64,000 nucleotides of DNA, taken from contig NZ_RDTE01000003.1 in the NCBI RefSeq assembly GCF_004125265.1, positions 3,348,001-3,412,000 on the forward strand, read 5' to 3'. The stretch comes from Streptomyces lydicus (lineage in GTDB: Bacteria > Actinomycetota > Actinomycetes > Streptomycetales > Streptomycetaceae). The translations under genes were made by a program, and so were the position numbers. Each line of letters starts with the position of its first letter. The first letter of the stretch is position 1. Under the pieces are notes generated by a model that did no database searches, was not told where the DNA came from, and worked only from the letters and a program-made list of their open reading frames with translations. Below are positions 26,624 to 33,968 of the stretch, piece after piece.

Positions 26624-27694
26624 TCACACCGGACCGTCGGCGGTTCCGCCGGACGTGGCGTTTCCGGGGTCCGGGGCGGTTGCCGAGGGGCCGGGAGCCG
26701 GGGTGGAGCCGGAACCGGAGGTGGCGGCGGGCGGCGGGGCGGGGTGCCCTTCGTCGTCCTCGTCGCCGCCCTTTCCGCCGCTGCTCTGGCCCGATCCGCC
26801 GGATCCGCCGGTGTCGCCGCCGATGCCGCCGACGAGTCCGGTGTCGCCCGAGCCACCGCCCGAGCCGCCGCCGGTCTGGTACCGCGCCAGGTAGGCACGG
26901 CAGAAGGCGTGCACCTTGTCCGGTCCGCCGGCCTTGCGTTCGAGGTTCCGCAGCGTGTCGCGGTCCATGGTGCCGCGCTTGCCGGACTCGTAGTTCCCGC
27001 AGAGGGTGAGCAGGAGATTCTTCGTGCCCCCGCGGCCGGGAGCGGTCGCTTTGCCACCGGGCTTGCCGTGACCGCGTCCCGTGCCGCCGCTCGGAGTGCC
27101 GCCGGGTCTCGCGCCGGGGCTGGTGCCGGGCGTGGGGGTTCCGGAGGGCCGGGTGTCCGGCCGGCCGGGGGTGGCATCGGGGGTCTGCGCCGTGGTGCCG
27201 TCGGTCTGGGCACCGGGTTCGCCGGTGCGGAACGGCCGGGGGGTTTCCGCGGCCGAGACGCTGGAGGCGGGTGCCGGGTCGCCGCCCCGGAAGGGGCTGG
27301 GCAGGACGCCGGTACCGGCCGCGACGGCGACGCCGCCGATGGCGCAGGCCGCGAGGGCCACGGCGAAGCCGCGCCGGAAGGGGCGGCCGAGCCGGGTGCG
27401 TCCGGCGAGGTCTGCGGTGTGGGCGGTGCGCACGCCGTCCGCGAACGGGTCGGCGGCGGCGCGGTGGCGGGCGCCGGAGCCGCGGTGGGCGGCCTGGCGG
27501 AATGCGGCAACGGCCGCGTCCTCACCGGGCAGCTGCGCGGTTTCGGGTGTCCTGGCGGCGACCGCGGCGGCGGCCTCCAGGAGCTGTTCGAGTTCATGTG
27601 CACCGTCGCCGTGCCGGGCACTGACCGGCTCACCGCGCAGTAGCTGCTCCGCGGTGTTCTTGTCGAGCCAGTTGTACCGGTCGTCGGCCATCAC
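26624..27694 (-). CDS. Membrane protein coupled to sigma factor (possible anti-sigma)
   Basis: 356 aa. The cytoplasmic N-terminal ~105 residues include NTAEQLLRGEPVSARHG and a helical region. One TM segment (GFAVALAACAIGGVAVAAG) lies at ~108-128. Outside are a long Pro/Thr/Gly linker, a short domain with two Cys (LLLTLCGNYESG ... VHAFCRAYLARY), and a Gly/Ser-rich tail. The topology matches anti-sigma factors, but no HxxxCxxC zinc motif is present. The start overlaps the sigma-factor stop (GTGA), so the two are co-made. Function is inferred from topology and coupling. Confidence 0.75.
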   Translation of the reverse strand: MMADDRYNWLDKNTAEQLLRGEPVSARHGDGAHELEQLLEAAAAVAARTPETAQLPGEDAAVAAFRQAAHRGSGARHRAAADPFADGVRTAHTADLAGRTRLGRPFRRGFAVALAACAIGGVAVAAGTGVLPSPFRGGDPAPASSVSAAETPRPFRTGEPGAQTDGTTAQTPDATPGRPDTRPSGTPTPGTSPGARPGGTPSGGTGRGHGKPGGKATAPGRGGTKNLLLTLCGNYESGKRGTMDRDTLRNLERKAGGPDKVHAFCRAYLARYQTGGGSGGGSGDTGLVGGIGGDTGGSGGSGQSSGGKGGDEDDEGHPAPPPAATSGSGSTPAPGPSATAPDPGNATSGGTADGPV

Positions 27695-28554
27695 ATGTCC
27701 TTCTGCGTTCGTGCGGCCGTTTCCGTCACACCCGGTACGTACGATTCCGCCACGCCGTCGCGGCGTCTTCTGCCCTGTACGGGCACTCCGTTCATTGTCC
27801 CGCCCCCTCCGGGCGGGCCCTGCGCGGGCGGCCGCGAGGGGGCTGCTTCCCCCTGGTCGGCGTGGTCTTCCCCGCCGTCCCGGTCACCGCCCCGCTCACC
27901 GCCCTGGCCACTGCCCTGACGTCCGTCCCGCGAGCCGTCCCGAGGATCGTCCTGGCCTCTGCCCCGAGATCCGCCCTGGATCCGGTCCGGCTCGTCGCCG
28001 ATCAGCTCGGCGAGCCGCTTCAGCCCGCGGTGTGCGGCGGTGCGCACCGCGCCGGGCCGTTTGCCGAGCACCTGCGCGGCGTTCTTGGCGTCGAGTCCGA
28101 CCACCACCCGGAGCACCACCGCCTCGGCCTGGTCCTGCGGCAGCCCGGCTATCAGCCGCATGGCGCGGCCGGTGCCCAGCGCTTCGAGCGCCTCGCCCGC
28201 GGTGTCGGACGCGCCGGGGGTGTCGGCCAGCTCACTCTCGTCGCCGCCGATCGCCGGGCGCCTGCCGCGCATCCTGATGTGATCGAGGGCGCGGTTGCGG
28301 GCGATACGGGCGGCCCAGCCGCGGAACCGGTCGGCGTCACCGCTGAAGCGGGAGAGGTCGCGGGTGATCTGGAGCCAGGCCTCGGACGTGACGTCCTCCA
28401 CGTCCGGTTCGCTCACCAAGGTCCGTACATATCCCAACAACCGGGGATGTACGGCGCGGTAGACGGTACGGAACGCCGCCTCGTCACCGTCCTGTGCCGC
28501 TTGCACGGCCACCGTCAGCCGACGGTCGTCCGGCTGAATGTCGTCCCCTCGCAC
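27691..28554 (-). CDS. ECF-like RNA polymerase sigma factor with C-terminal extension
   Basis: About 287 aa. Region 2 covers EAAFRTVYRAVHPRLLGYVR through DVEDVTSEAWLQI and RGWAARIARNRALDHIRM. Region 4 covers LPQDQAEAVVLRVVVGL through VLGKRPGAVRTAAHRGLKRL. After ~190 residues a ~95-aa Gly/Arg/Asp-rich hydrophilic tail follows, longer than in ordinary ECF factors. It directs RNA polymerase to a small regulon. GTG at 28554 is preferred because AGGA lies ~8 nt upstream; GTG at 28572 is the alternative. It is co-transcribed with the overlapping membrane protein gene. Confidence 0.87.
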   Translation of the reverse strand: MRGDDIQPDDRRLTVAVQAAQDGDEAAFRTVYRAVHPRLLGYVRTLVSEPDVEDVTSEAWLQITRDLSRFSGDADRFRGWAARIARNRALDHIRMRGRRPAIGGDESELADTPGASDTAGEALEALGTGRAMRLIAGLPQDQAEAVVLRVVVGLDAKNAAQVLGKRPGAVRTAAHRGLKRLAELIGDEPDRIQGGSRGRGQDDPRDGSRDGRQGSGQGGERGGDRDGGEDHADQGEAAPSRPPAQGPPGGGGTMNGVPVQGRRRRDGVAESYVPGVTETAARTQKDM

Positions 28555-29513
28555 GGGTCCATCCTGTCGCACGCGGAATGTCCGCCGCCCGGTCCTTGCT
28601 GCATTGCTGCTTCACTCGCCGTACCACCGGCCTTGCTTCCCGTTCCGGCGCCGTTCGAGCGGGCGGCGCCCATCCGTACGGTGCCGGAGCCGGGGACGGG
28701 CCACCGTGCGCCACCGGCCGCGGCAGGCCGGAAACCGCCGGTAACCCGGATGTTCCCGCAGACCGTATCCCGTGTGGGCGAACGATCCGAACCCGGGACG
28801 GGTGCGCCGGCCCTGCGACGGAGCCGCGGAGCACGGGACACCGAGCGGCCGGCGCTCCCGCGACATACGCGCCCGAACCCCCCGAATCGAAAACTCCCGG
28901 AACGGACCCCCGGAAATCCCGGAACCGCCCCCGGAAACTTCCGGGACCGAACCCTCGGGACCCCTGGGAGTTCCCCGGGACGCCCCCTCGGGACTCCCCG
29001 GAAGAGCGGCCTTTTCCAGCCACGCCCAACGCCAACGGCTCGACACCGTGCGCGACCGGCGCGGAACCGCACGTTACGGGCCTGTCCGGCCCTGCGTCCA
29101 GACCACCAGGCCCCCTGCGCCCGCCCTCATACCGACCCCTCACCAGCCCTTCCCCACCCCCTCGCCCGTCCGGATCCGGACCACGAGCCGTACCCCTCCC
29201 CGTACCCCGTGTGACGCTTTCGCGTCGTCTGGCGCTGTACCGGATAGAGGGCCGTCACAGGCTCTTCGCGAACGACGGCCGGGGCCTCTCCTGTGGGGGG
29301 TGGCGGCCCCGGCCGTCCTTTCGCCTCCAGCGCTCTGACCTGGGACGTTGCACGGAGTCGGTGACAACGCGACCACCGCGTGACCAACCGGCCCCAAGAC
29401 GCTGGACGGCTACGGCTTCACCCGCCGCTTCGACATGATCGCCACCTACGGCCCACCCACGCCGAGCGCCCGAGCGCGCGAGCGAGCAGTGCAGCCGGTA
29501 GAACCTCGGCGAC
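28555..29513. other. Gene-poor kilobase
   Basis: No supported gene. Frames on both strands are long only because of GC content and are Pro/Arg/Gly-rich. About 28880-29030 carries many irregularly spaced CCCGGAA/TTCCGGG and CCTCGGG words. A plus-strand stretch near 29400 (GYGFTRRFDMIATYGPP) may be a remnant of a lost gene. A strong hairpin lies at 29274-29317. Confidence 0.5.
29274..29317. terminator. Hairpin, probable terminator of the 29.5-30.0 kb genes
   Basis: GACGGCCGGGGCC (29274-29286) and GGCCCCGGCCGTC (29305-29317) form a perfect 13-bp stem with an 18-nt loop, about 200 bp downstream of the minus-strand gene ending at 29514. Confidence 0.55.
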
Positions 29514-29858
29514 TCAGAGACGTTGGCGTCCCATCCTCGCCGACTTCCGGCGATGCCCCTTGGTGTCCCACCATTCCTCCAGCAATGCGCGAACGATGTG
29601 GACGAGTTGCTGAAGTCGTTCGGGGTCCGGGGAGGGCGAGGTGAGCACATCCAGAAAGGACTTGTCGCCCCAAGGAAGAGTGAATTTCCAGTGCTCCTCC
29701 TGGAGCCCTTGCCTTTCCACAGTGAGCCAGTACGTCAAGGTCACACTTCGATCCAGTAGGTGAGCGACCGAAAATTCAGTGACGTCGAACCTGACTTTCC
29801 CATCGCCGGTGGTGTACGAACAGGCCAGAGCCTGCTCAGCCGGCGTTCGGGCCGTCAT
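29514..29858 (-). CDS. Conserved small hypothetical protein
   Basis: 114 aa starting MTARTPAEQALACSYTTGDG. A compact beta-rich body (VRFDVTEFSVAHLLDRSVT, LTYWLTVERQGLQEEHWKF) is followed by helical PERLQQLVHIVRALLEEWW and a basic tail. No catalytic motif and no signal peptide. It resembles unnamed Streptomyces proteins; role unknown. The ATG overlaps the stop of a short upstream reading frame by 4 bp (ATGA), so it is probably translated by coupling; there is no Shine-Dalgarno of its own other than GGGGGG-rich sequence inside that frame. Confidence 0.75.
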   Translation of the reverse strand: MTARTPAEQALACSYTTGDGKVRFDVTEFSVAHLLDRSVTLTYWLTVERQGLQEEHWKFTLPWGDKSFLDVLTSPSPDPERLQQLVHIVRALLEEWWDTKGHRRKSARMGRQRL

Positions 29859-30004
29859 GCCCACCACCCCCCTTTGGCGCAAACGCTCGACACAGAAGGC
29901 GGCGTTGCAGCCGTCGCGGAATGCGCCGTCGGAATGACGAGCGCTGATGTGGCGACGGCGCTTGTCACCGCGGCCTTCGCTATGCGGGACGCATTGATCC
30001 GCAT
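29855..30004 (-). CDS. 49-aa putative secreted peptide
   Basis: The ATG at 30004 sits 6 nt after AGGGGG. The peptide begins MRINASRIAKAAVTSAVATS, continues with a hydrophobic ALVIPTAHSA, and ends ...SVCAKGGWWA. This is a textbook short signal peptide (two-Lys/Arg n-region, ~16-residue core, A-x-A-like AHSA) followed by a ~19-residue mature part with one Cys and a Trp pair. The stop overlaps the next start (ATGA). It may act as a translation leader, a secreted peptide or a RiPP-like precursor; no modification enzymes are nearby. It is too short for ordinary gene finders. Confidence 0.6.
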   Translation of the reverse strand: MRINASRIAKAAVTSAVATSALVIPTAHSATAATPPSVSSVCAKGGWWA

Positions 30005-30089
30005 GAGTTCCCCCTAAATTTCCCGTGATCCTCGATGTTGGCTCTGCCCTCCGACGGCACAATTTCCCTTCAAAGGCCCTGTATGGCGC

Positions 30090-30122
30090 AGGAGGGCCAG
30101 GGCCTGCGGCCCCGGCCCTCCT
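30090..30122. terminator. Terminator downstream of hexosaminidase gene
   Basis: AGGAGGGCC (30090-30098) and GGCCCTCCT (30114-30122) form a 9-bp stem with a G/C-rich 15-nt loop, 48 bp past the stop of the minus-strand GH20 gene. Confidence 0.6.
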
Positions 30123-30169
30123 CGCTTTCTCTCACCCGTTTCTTACCGGGTTCTCTCGCCCACCGGGTC

Positions 30170-31882
30170 TCACACCCGGCCCGCCAGCGCCTTGAACTCC
30201 GCCCAGGACAGGGCGGGCGTCCGCGGGTCCCAGGTCTTCTGTGCCAGTGCCGCCAGCGGCAGCCGGATCCCGGCCGCCACCTGCTGCACCGTCTGCGCCT
30301 GGGAGCGGTCACACCAGATCGCGAAACGCGCCCCGGGGATGCGGTCCGGGCCCGTCATGTTCGCGGGCACCGCCACCGGCCGGGTGCCGCGCAGGACCAT
30401 CGGCGTCCAGCTCTGGTAGATCCGCTGACCGGTCGGATAGGTGAACTGGTTGGGCTCGCCGAGCACGTAGTAGAGGAACGCGTCGTTGAAGTTCATGACG
30501 TTGCGGCCCTCGTGGAGGTATTCCGCGGGGTCGCGCTTGCCGGCCTCCGTGCCGGTCCAGTAGTCGACCATCCGGCTCTTGGGCGCGCTCACGACGCCGC
30601 CGGCGAAGAATCCGTCGTTCCAGGCCTCGATGCGGTTCTTGCCCTTGGCCTCCACGGTCTTCTGCCGGTCGTTGAGCCAGCCGGTGGTCAGGTCCTCGAT
30701 GGTGCCGCGGGACCCGTACTTCTGCCGCGCGGCCTTCGCGAGCTGCGGGTACTTGGTGGCGGGCGAGGACGACATCAGCGCCTGGTACTCGTCGCCGCCC
30801 AGATGCCAGTACGCCGGGGCGCCCTTGGGGTTGGTGAAGAGCTCGCTCATCTCCTTCAGCAGCGAGTCGATCAGCGGGGCGGACTTGGGGTTGGAGATGT
30901 CGATCGCCCCGGGGATCACCCGGCCCTGGACGTTGCGCAGCTGCAGGGCGGGATAGTGGGCCAGCACGGCGCCGAGGTGGCCGGGCGAGTCCAGCTCCGG
31001 GACCACGGAGATGTGCAGGGTGCGCGCGAGCGCGATGATCTGGCGGACCTGGGCCTTGGTGAGATGGTCGGCGGAGACGACCTCGGGGTGGGTGTCGCTC
31101 TGGATGCGGAAGCCCTGGTCGTCGGAGAAGTGCAGCTGGAACTGGTTGAGCTTGAGGTCGGCGATCTCCCGCAGCCGGGCCTCGATCCAGTTCTGGCTGA
31201 ACGGCTTGCGGGCGTTGTCCAGCGACATGCCGCGCTGCGGGCGGTCGGGCCGGTCCTCGATGGTGCCCTCGGGAAGTCCGCCGGCGGCGTGCACGGCCTG
31301 CTTGACGGTGCGGGTGCCGTAGAAGATTCCGGCATCGGTGGGGGCCGTGAGAGTGAGCTTGGTCCCGGCGGCCTTGAGGGTGTAGGCCTCGTCGGCGGCG
31401 CTCTTGACGGGGACGTTGTTGTCGGTGCTGTTGCCCGTCAGCTTCACCTCGATATCGCCGGGCCGTACCTCCTGATCGCCGTAGACGAGGCCGAGGCCGA
31501 GGTCGTTCGCCATCCGCTGGGCCTCGTCGGCGACATTGCTCTTCTCGCCGGCCGGTACCACCACCCGGGCACCCTTGGACGGACGCCAGCCTCGCCCTTG
31601 GGCCTGGTGGAATTCCCTGACGGCGGGGATGACCTGCGGCTTTCCGGTCACCGGTGCCCACGTCGGGGTGGCGGCGGGCGAGGGGTTCATCTTGGCGCTG
31701 GTGCTCCCGGGCGGCTCGGTGTCGGCGGTGCCGGAGCAGGCGGAGAGCAGCAGCACACCGGTGAGAACCGCGGCCGACAGCGCGGGCCGGGCCGCCGGGC
31801 CCGTCCACGCCCTGGGCCTCGTCGGGGGGCGCAGCAAGGCCGAGGGCCGCGGAGCGCGCGGCGGCCGCATCGGATTCGACAT
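30170..31882 (-). CDS. GH20 beta-N-acetylhexosaminidase, lipoprotein
   Basis: 570 aa. The N-terminus is basic, then a hydrophobic segment with lipobox LLSAC near residue 49 and a Pro/Ser/Thr linker. A GH20b domain precedes the TIM barrel, with RGMSLDNARKPFSQNWIEAR, LDSPGHLGAVLAHYP and the catalytic H-x-G-G-D-E (YWHLGGDEYQ). It releases GlcNAc from chitin oligomers or peptidoglycan fragments outside the membrane. The ATG at 31882 has GAGG 8 nt upstream. The aromatic subsite residues WNDGF and YQSWTPM are present. The 335 bp between this start and the OHCU gene are the divergent promoter region, with no further gene seen. Confidence 0.92.
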   Translation of the reverse strand: MSNPMRPPRAPRPSALLRPPTRPRAWTGPAARPALSAAVLTGVLLLSACSGTADTEPPGSTSAKMNPSPAATPTWAPVTGKPQVIPAVREFHQAQGRGWRPSKGARVVVPAGEKSNVADEAQRMANDLGLGLVYGDQEVRPGDIEVKLTGNSTDNNVPVKSAADEAYTLKAAGTKLTLTAPTDAGIFYGTRTVKQAVHAAGGLPEGTIEDRPDRPQRGMSLDNARKPFSQNWIEARLREIADLKLNQFQLHFSDDQGFRIQSDTHPEVVSADHLTKAQVRQIIALARTLHISVVPELDSPGHLGAVLAHYPALQLRNVQGRVIPGAIDISNPKSAPLIDSLLKEMSELFTNPKGAPAYWHLGGDEYQALMSSSPATKYPQLAKAARQKYGSRGTIEDLTTGWLNDRQKTVEAKGKNRIEAWNDGFFAGGVVSAPKSRMVDYWTGTEAGKRDPAEYLHEGRNVMNFNDAFLYYVLGEPNQFTYPTGQRIYQSWTPMVLRGTRPVAVPANMTGPDRIPGARFAIWCDRSQAQTVQQVAAGIRLPLAALAQKTWDPRTPALSWAEFKALAGRV

Positions 31883-32217
31883 CGTGCAATCCTCACTTTT
31901 CGGTGCGAAGGCATTGCCAGGTGCGTGGAGCCGGTCGTCCACCGAACGCGCGAAAGCTCTCTCATCCGGGTGAAATTCGCGCATCCTTCGGACAGCGAAC
32001 GACAAGCGTCGTTAGCGTGGCGGTTCCAGTCGTCACCCCCTTCACAGGGCCCTCCCGGAACCACCGGATACCGCCGGGGTGTCGTGATCCACACGCACCA
32101 CCGTCACATCCGCCGCCGCTTCGCGTCCCGGCTTCGGTCCGCTTCCCCCAGCTTCCGTCAGTCGCCCGCCCCGCACCCGTCGAAGAGATCCATTCGCACC
32201 CGTCCGAGGAGCCCACG

Positions 32218-32811
32218 CTGTCCGGTGACACCCCGGCCGCCCGGCCGACGACGCTGCGTCCTGTGCAGCCCCCGTGGTGCGGCATATCGTCACGGGCACC
32301 CGGCTCCGCCCTGCCCCGCCCCCGCCGCGAGGACATCGGGCTCGTCCGCTTCAATGCCCTCAGCCGTGACGACACCCTGACCGCGCTCCTGAGCTGCTGC
32401 GGCAGCCGTCGCTGGGCCGAGCGGGTGGCCGCGCACCGCCCGTACCCGGATGCGGAGTCCCTGCTCGCCGCCTCCGACGAGGCCTGTTACGACCTGACCG
32501 CGGTGGAGCTGGACGAGGCGCTCGCCGAGGAGTCCCTTTCCCCGCAGCCGCTCGTCGGCGCCCGCGGGCCCGGCACCCTCGCCGCCCACACCGCGCTGCG
32601 CGCCGCCCACGCCGAGTACGAGCGGCGGTTCCGTCATGTCTTCGTCATCTGCCTGGACGGCTACCGCGACGAGGAACTGCTCGACCAGGTGCTGTCCGGC
32701 ATCCGCACCCGGCTGGGCAACGAGCCGGACGAGGAGCGGACGATCGCCGCGGAGGAGCTGCGCCGGCTGGCCCGCGGCCGGCTGATCCGGCTGATGAGCT
32801 CCGAGCGGTAA
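32218..32811 (+). CDS. OHCU decarboxylase (urate/allantoin pathway)
   Basis: 197 aa if translation begins at CTG 32218, which follows a perfect GAGGAG (32206-32211) with 6-nt spacing. The only nearby standard start in frame is GTG 32017, without a site. After a ~45-aa Pro-rich lead comes the family core: RFNALSRDDTLTALLSCCGS, ERVAAHRPYPDAESLLAASD (catalytic His), and FVICLDGYRDEELLDQVLSG. It decarboxylates 2-oxo-4-hydroxy-4-carboxy-5-ureidoimidazoline to S-allantoin. No other urate-pathway gene is in the window. Its TAA stop lies in the first copy of a 15-bp tandem repeat. Confidence 0.83.
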   Translation: MSGDTPAARPTTLRPVQPPWCGISSRAPGSALPRPRREDIGLVRFNALSRDDTLTALLSCCGSRRWAERVAAHRPYPDAESLLAASDEACYDLTAVELDEALAEESLSPQPLVGARGPGTLAAHTALRAAHAEYERRFRHVFVICLDGYRDEELLDQVLSGIRTRLGNEPDEERTIAAEELRRLARGRLIRLMSSER

Positions 32812-32868
32812 CGGATCGCGGCATAACGGATCGCGGCATAACGGATCGCGGCATAACGGATCGCGGCA
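32809..32868. repeat. Four perfect 15-bp tandem repeats
   Basis: TAACGGATCGCGGCA is repeated four times without a mismatch (32809, 32824, 32839, 32854). The first copy supplies the TAA stop of the OHCU decarboxylase gene. Confidence 0.95.
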
Positions 32869-33072
32869 TTTTACCGGGAAGGTGCCACTTCGCCCCGTTT
32901 CGTTCTTGCGTGATAGCCCGTTGGTGCCTGTTTGATCACACCTAAGGACCCCCGCGCGAGGAACCGACAGCTCGTCGATACGATGACGAGCGGCCGGTGG
33001 ACCATACCCGGCCGGGCCCGACCGACAGAGAAGCCGGCGCGGCCCTAGTCCCCGCTCCCGGAGGGTTCTTCC

Positions 33073-33453
33073 GTGCCGGCTGGAACGCTGTACCGCGGCC
33101 GGGAAGGCATGTGGTCCTGGGTGGCTCATCGAGTCACCGGCGTCCTCATTTTCTTCTTCCTGTTCGTTCACGTCCTCGACACCGCTCTCGTACGCGTCTC
33201 CCCCGAGGCGTACGACAACGTCGTTGCGACATACAAGACACCGATCGTCAACGTGATGGAGTACGGCCTGGTGGCCGCCATCCTCTTCCACGCGCTCAAC
33301 GGCCTGCGGGTCATCGCCGTGGACTTCTGGTCGAAGGGCCCGAAGTACCAGAAGCAGATGCTGTGGACGGTCGTCGGTGTCTGGGTCGTACTGATGGCCG
33401 GTGCCTTCTACCCCGTGCTGCAGCACACCCTGCGCACGCTGTTCGGGAGCTGA
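33073..33453 (+). CDS. sdhC: Succinate dehydrogenase cytochrome b556 subunit
   Basis: 126 aa with three TM segments. RGREGMWSWVAHRVTGVLIF carries the conserved S-x-x-x-R quinone/heme region (residues ~15-20), and LFVHVLDTAL and LFHALNGLRVIAVD hold candidate heme-ligand His. It is the membrane anchor of complex II. The GTG start follows GGAGGG. First gene of sdhCDAB, separated by 6 bp from sdhD. Confidence 0.95.
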   Translation: MPAGTLYRGREGMWSWVAHRVTGVLIFFFLFVHVLDTALVRVSPEAYDNVVATYKTPIVNVMEYGLVAAILFHALNGLRVIAVDFWSKGPKYQKQMLWTVVGVWVVLMAGAFYPVLQHTLRTLFGS

Positions 33454-33459
33454 CGCGAG

Positions 33460-33948
33460 ATGTCTGCTGAAACCACCTCCGCAGAGGCCACCGCGGCGGG
33501 CGCGACCGACGGCGCCTCGCTCTACGACGTGGACCACCCGGCGCCCGTCATCGAGGCGCCGCGCAAGCGCACGAAGAAGACCGGGAGCGCTTCCCGGGGC
33601 AACTTCGAGATGCAGGCCTGGCTGTTCATGCGGCTGTCCGGCATCGTGCTGGTCGTCCTGGTGCTGGGCCACCTGCTGATCCAGCTGGTCCTCGACGGCG
33701 GCGTCTCCAAGATCGGCTTCGCGTTCGTGGCCGGCCGCTGGGCCTCGCCGTTCTGGCAGGTCTGGGACCTGCTGATGCTGTGGCTGGCCATGCTGCACGG
33801 CGCCAACGGCCTGCGTACGGTCATCAACGACTACGCGCAGCGGGACAACACCCGCTTCTGGCTGAAGATGCTGCTGTACACCGCGACGGTCTTCACCGTC
33901 CTTCTGGGCACGCTGGTGATCTTCACCTTCGACCCGAACATCTCCTGA
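33460..33948 (+). CDS. sdhD: Succinate dehydrogenase hydrophobic anchor subunit
   Basis: 162 aa. A ~45-residue hydrophilic N-terminal tail precedes three TM segments. FEMQAWLFMRLSGIVLVVLV carries the family Arg-Ser motif; LMLWLAMLHGANGLRTVIND holds the heme-ligand His. With SdhC it anchors the catalytic subunits and binds menaquinone/heme. ATG start; sdhA follows after 20 bp. Confidence 0.94.
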   Translation: MSAETTSAEATAAGATDGASLYDVDHPAPVIEAPRKRTKKTGSASRGNFEMQAWLFMRLSGIVLVVLVLGHLLIQLVLDGGVSKIGFAFVAGRWASPFWQVWDLLMLWLAMLHGANGLRTVINDYAQRDNTRFWLKMLLYTATVFTVLLGTLVIFTFDPNIS

Positions 33949-33968
33949 AGCCGGGGCTGACTGGAACC

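Noticed and set aside
29399..29470. Plus-strand segment reading LDGYGFTRRFDMIATYGPP
   Set aside because: An in-frame stop lies just upstream and it decays into Arg/Ala-rich sequence; no start or domain.
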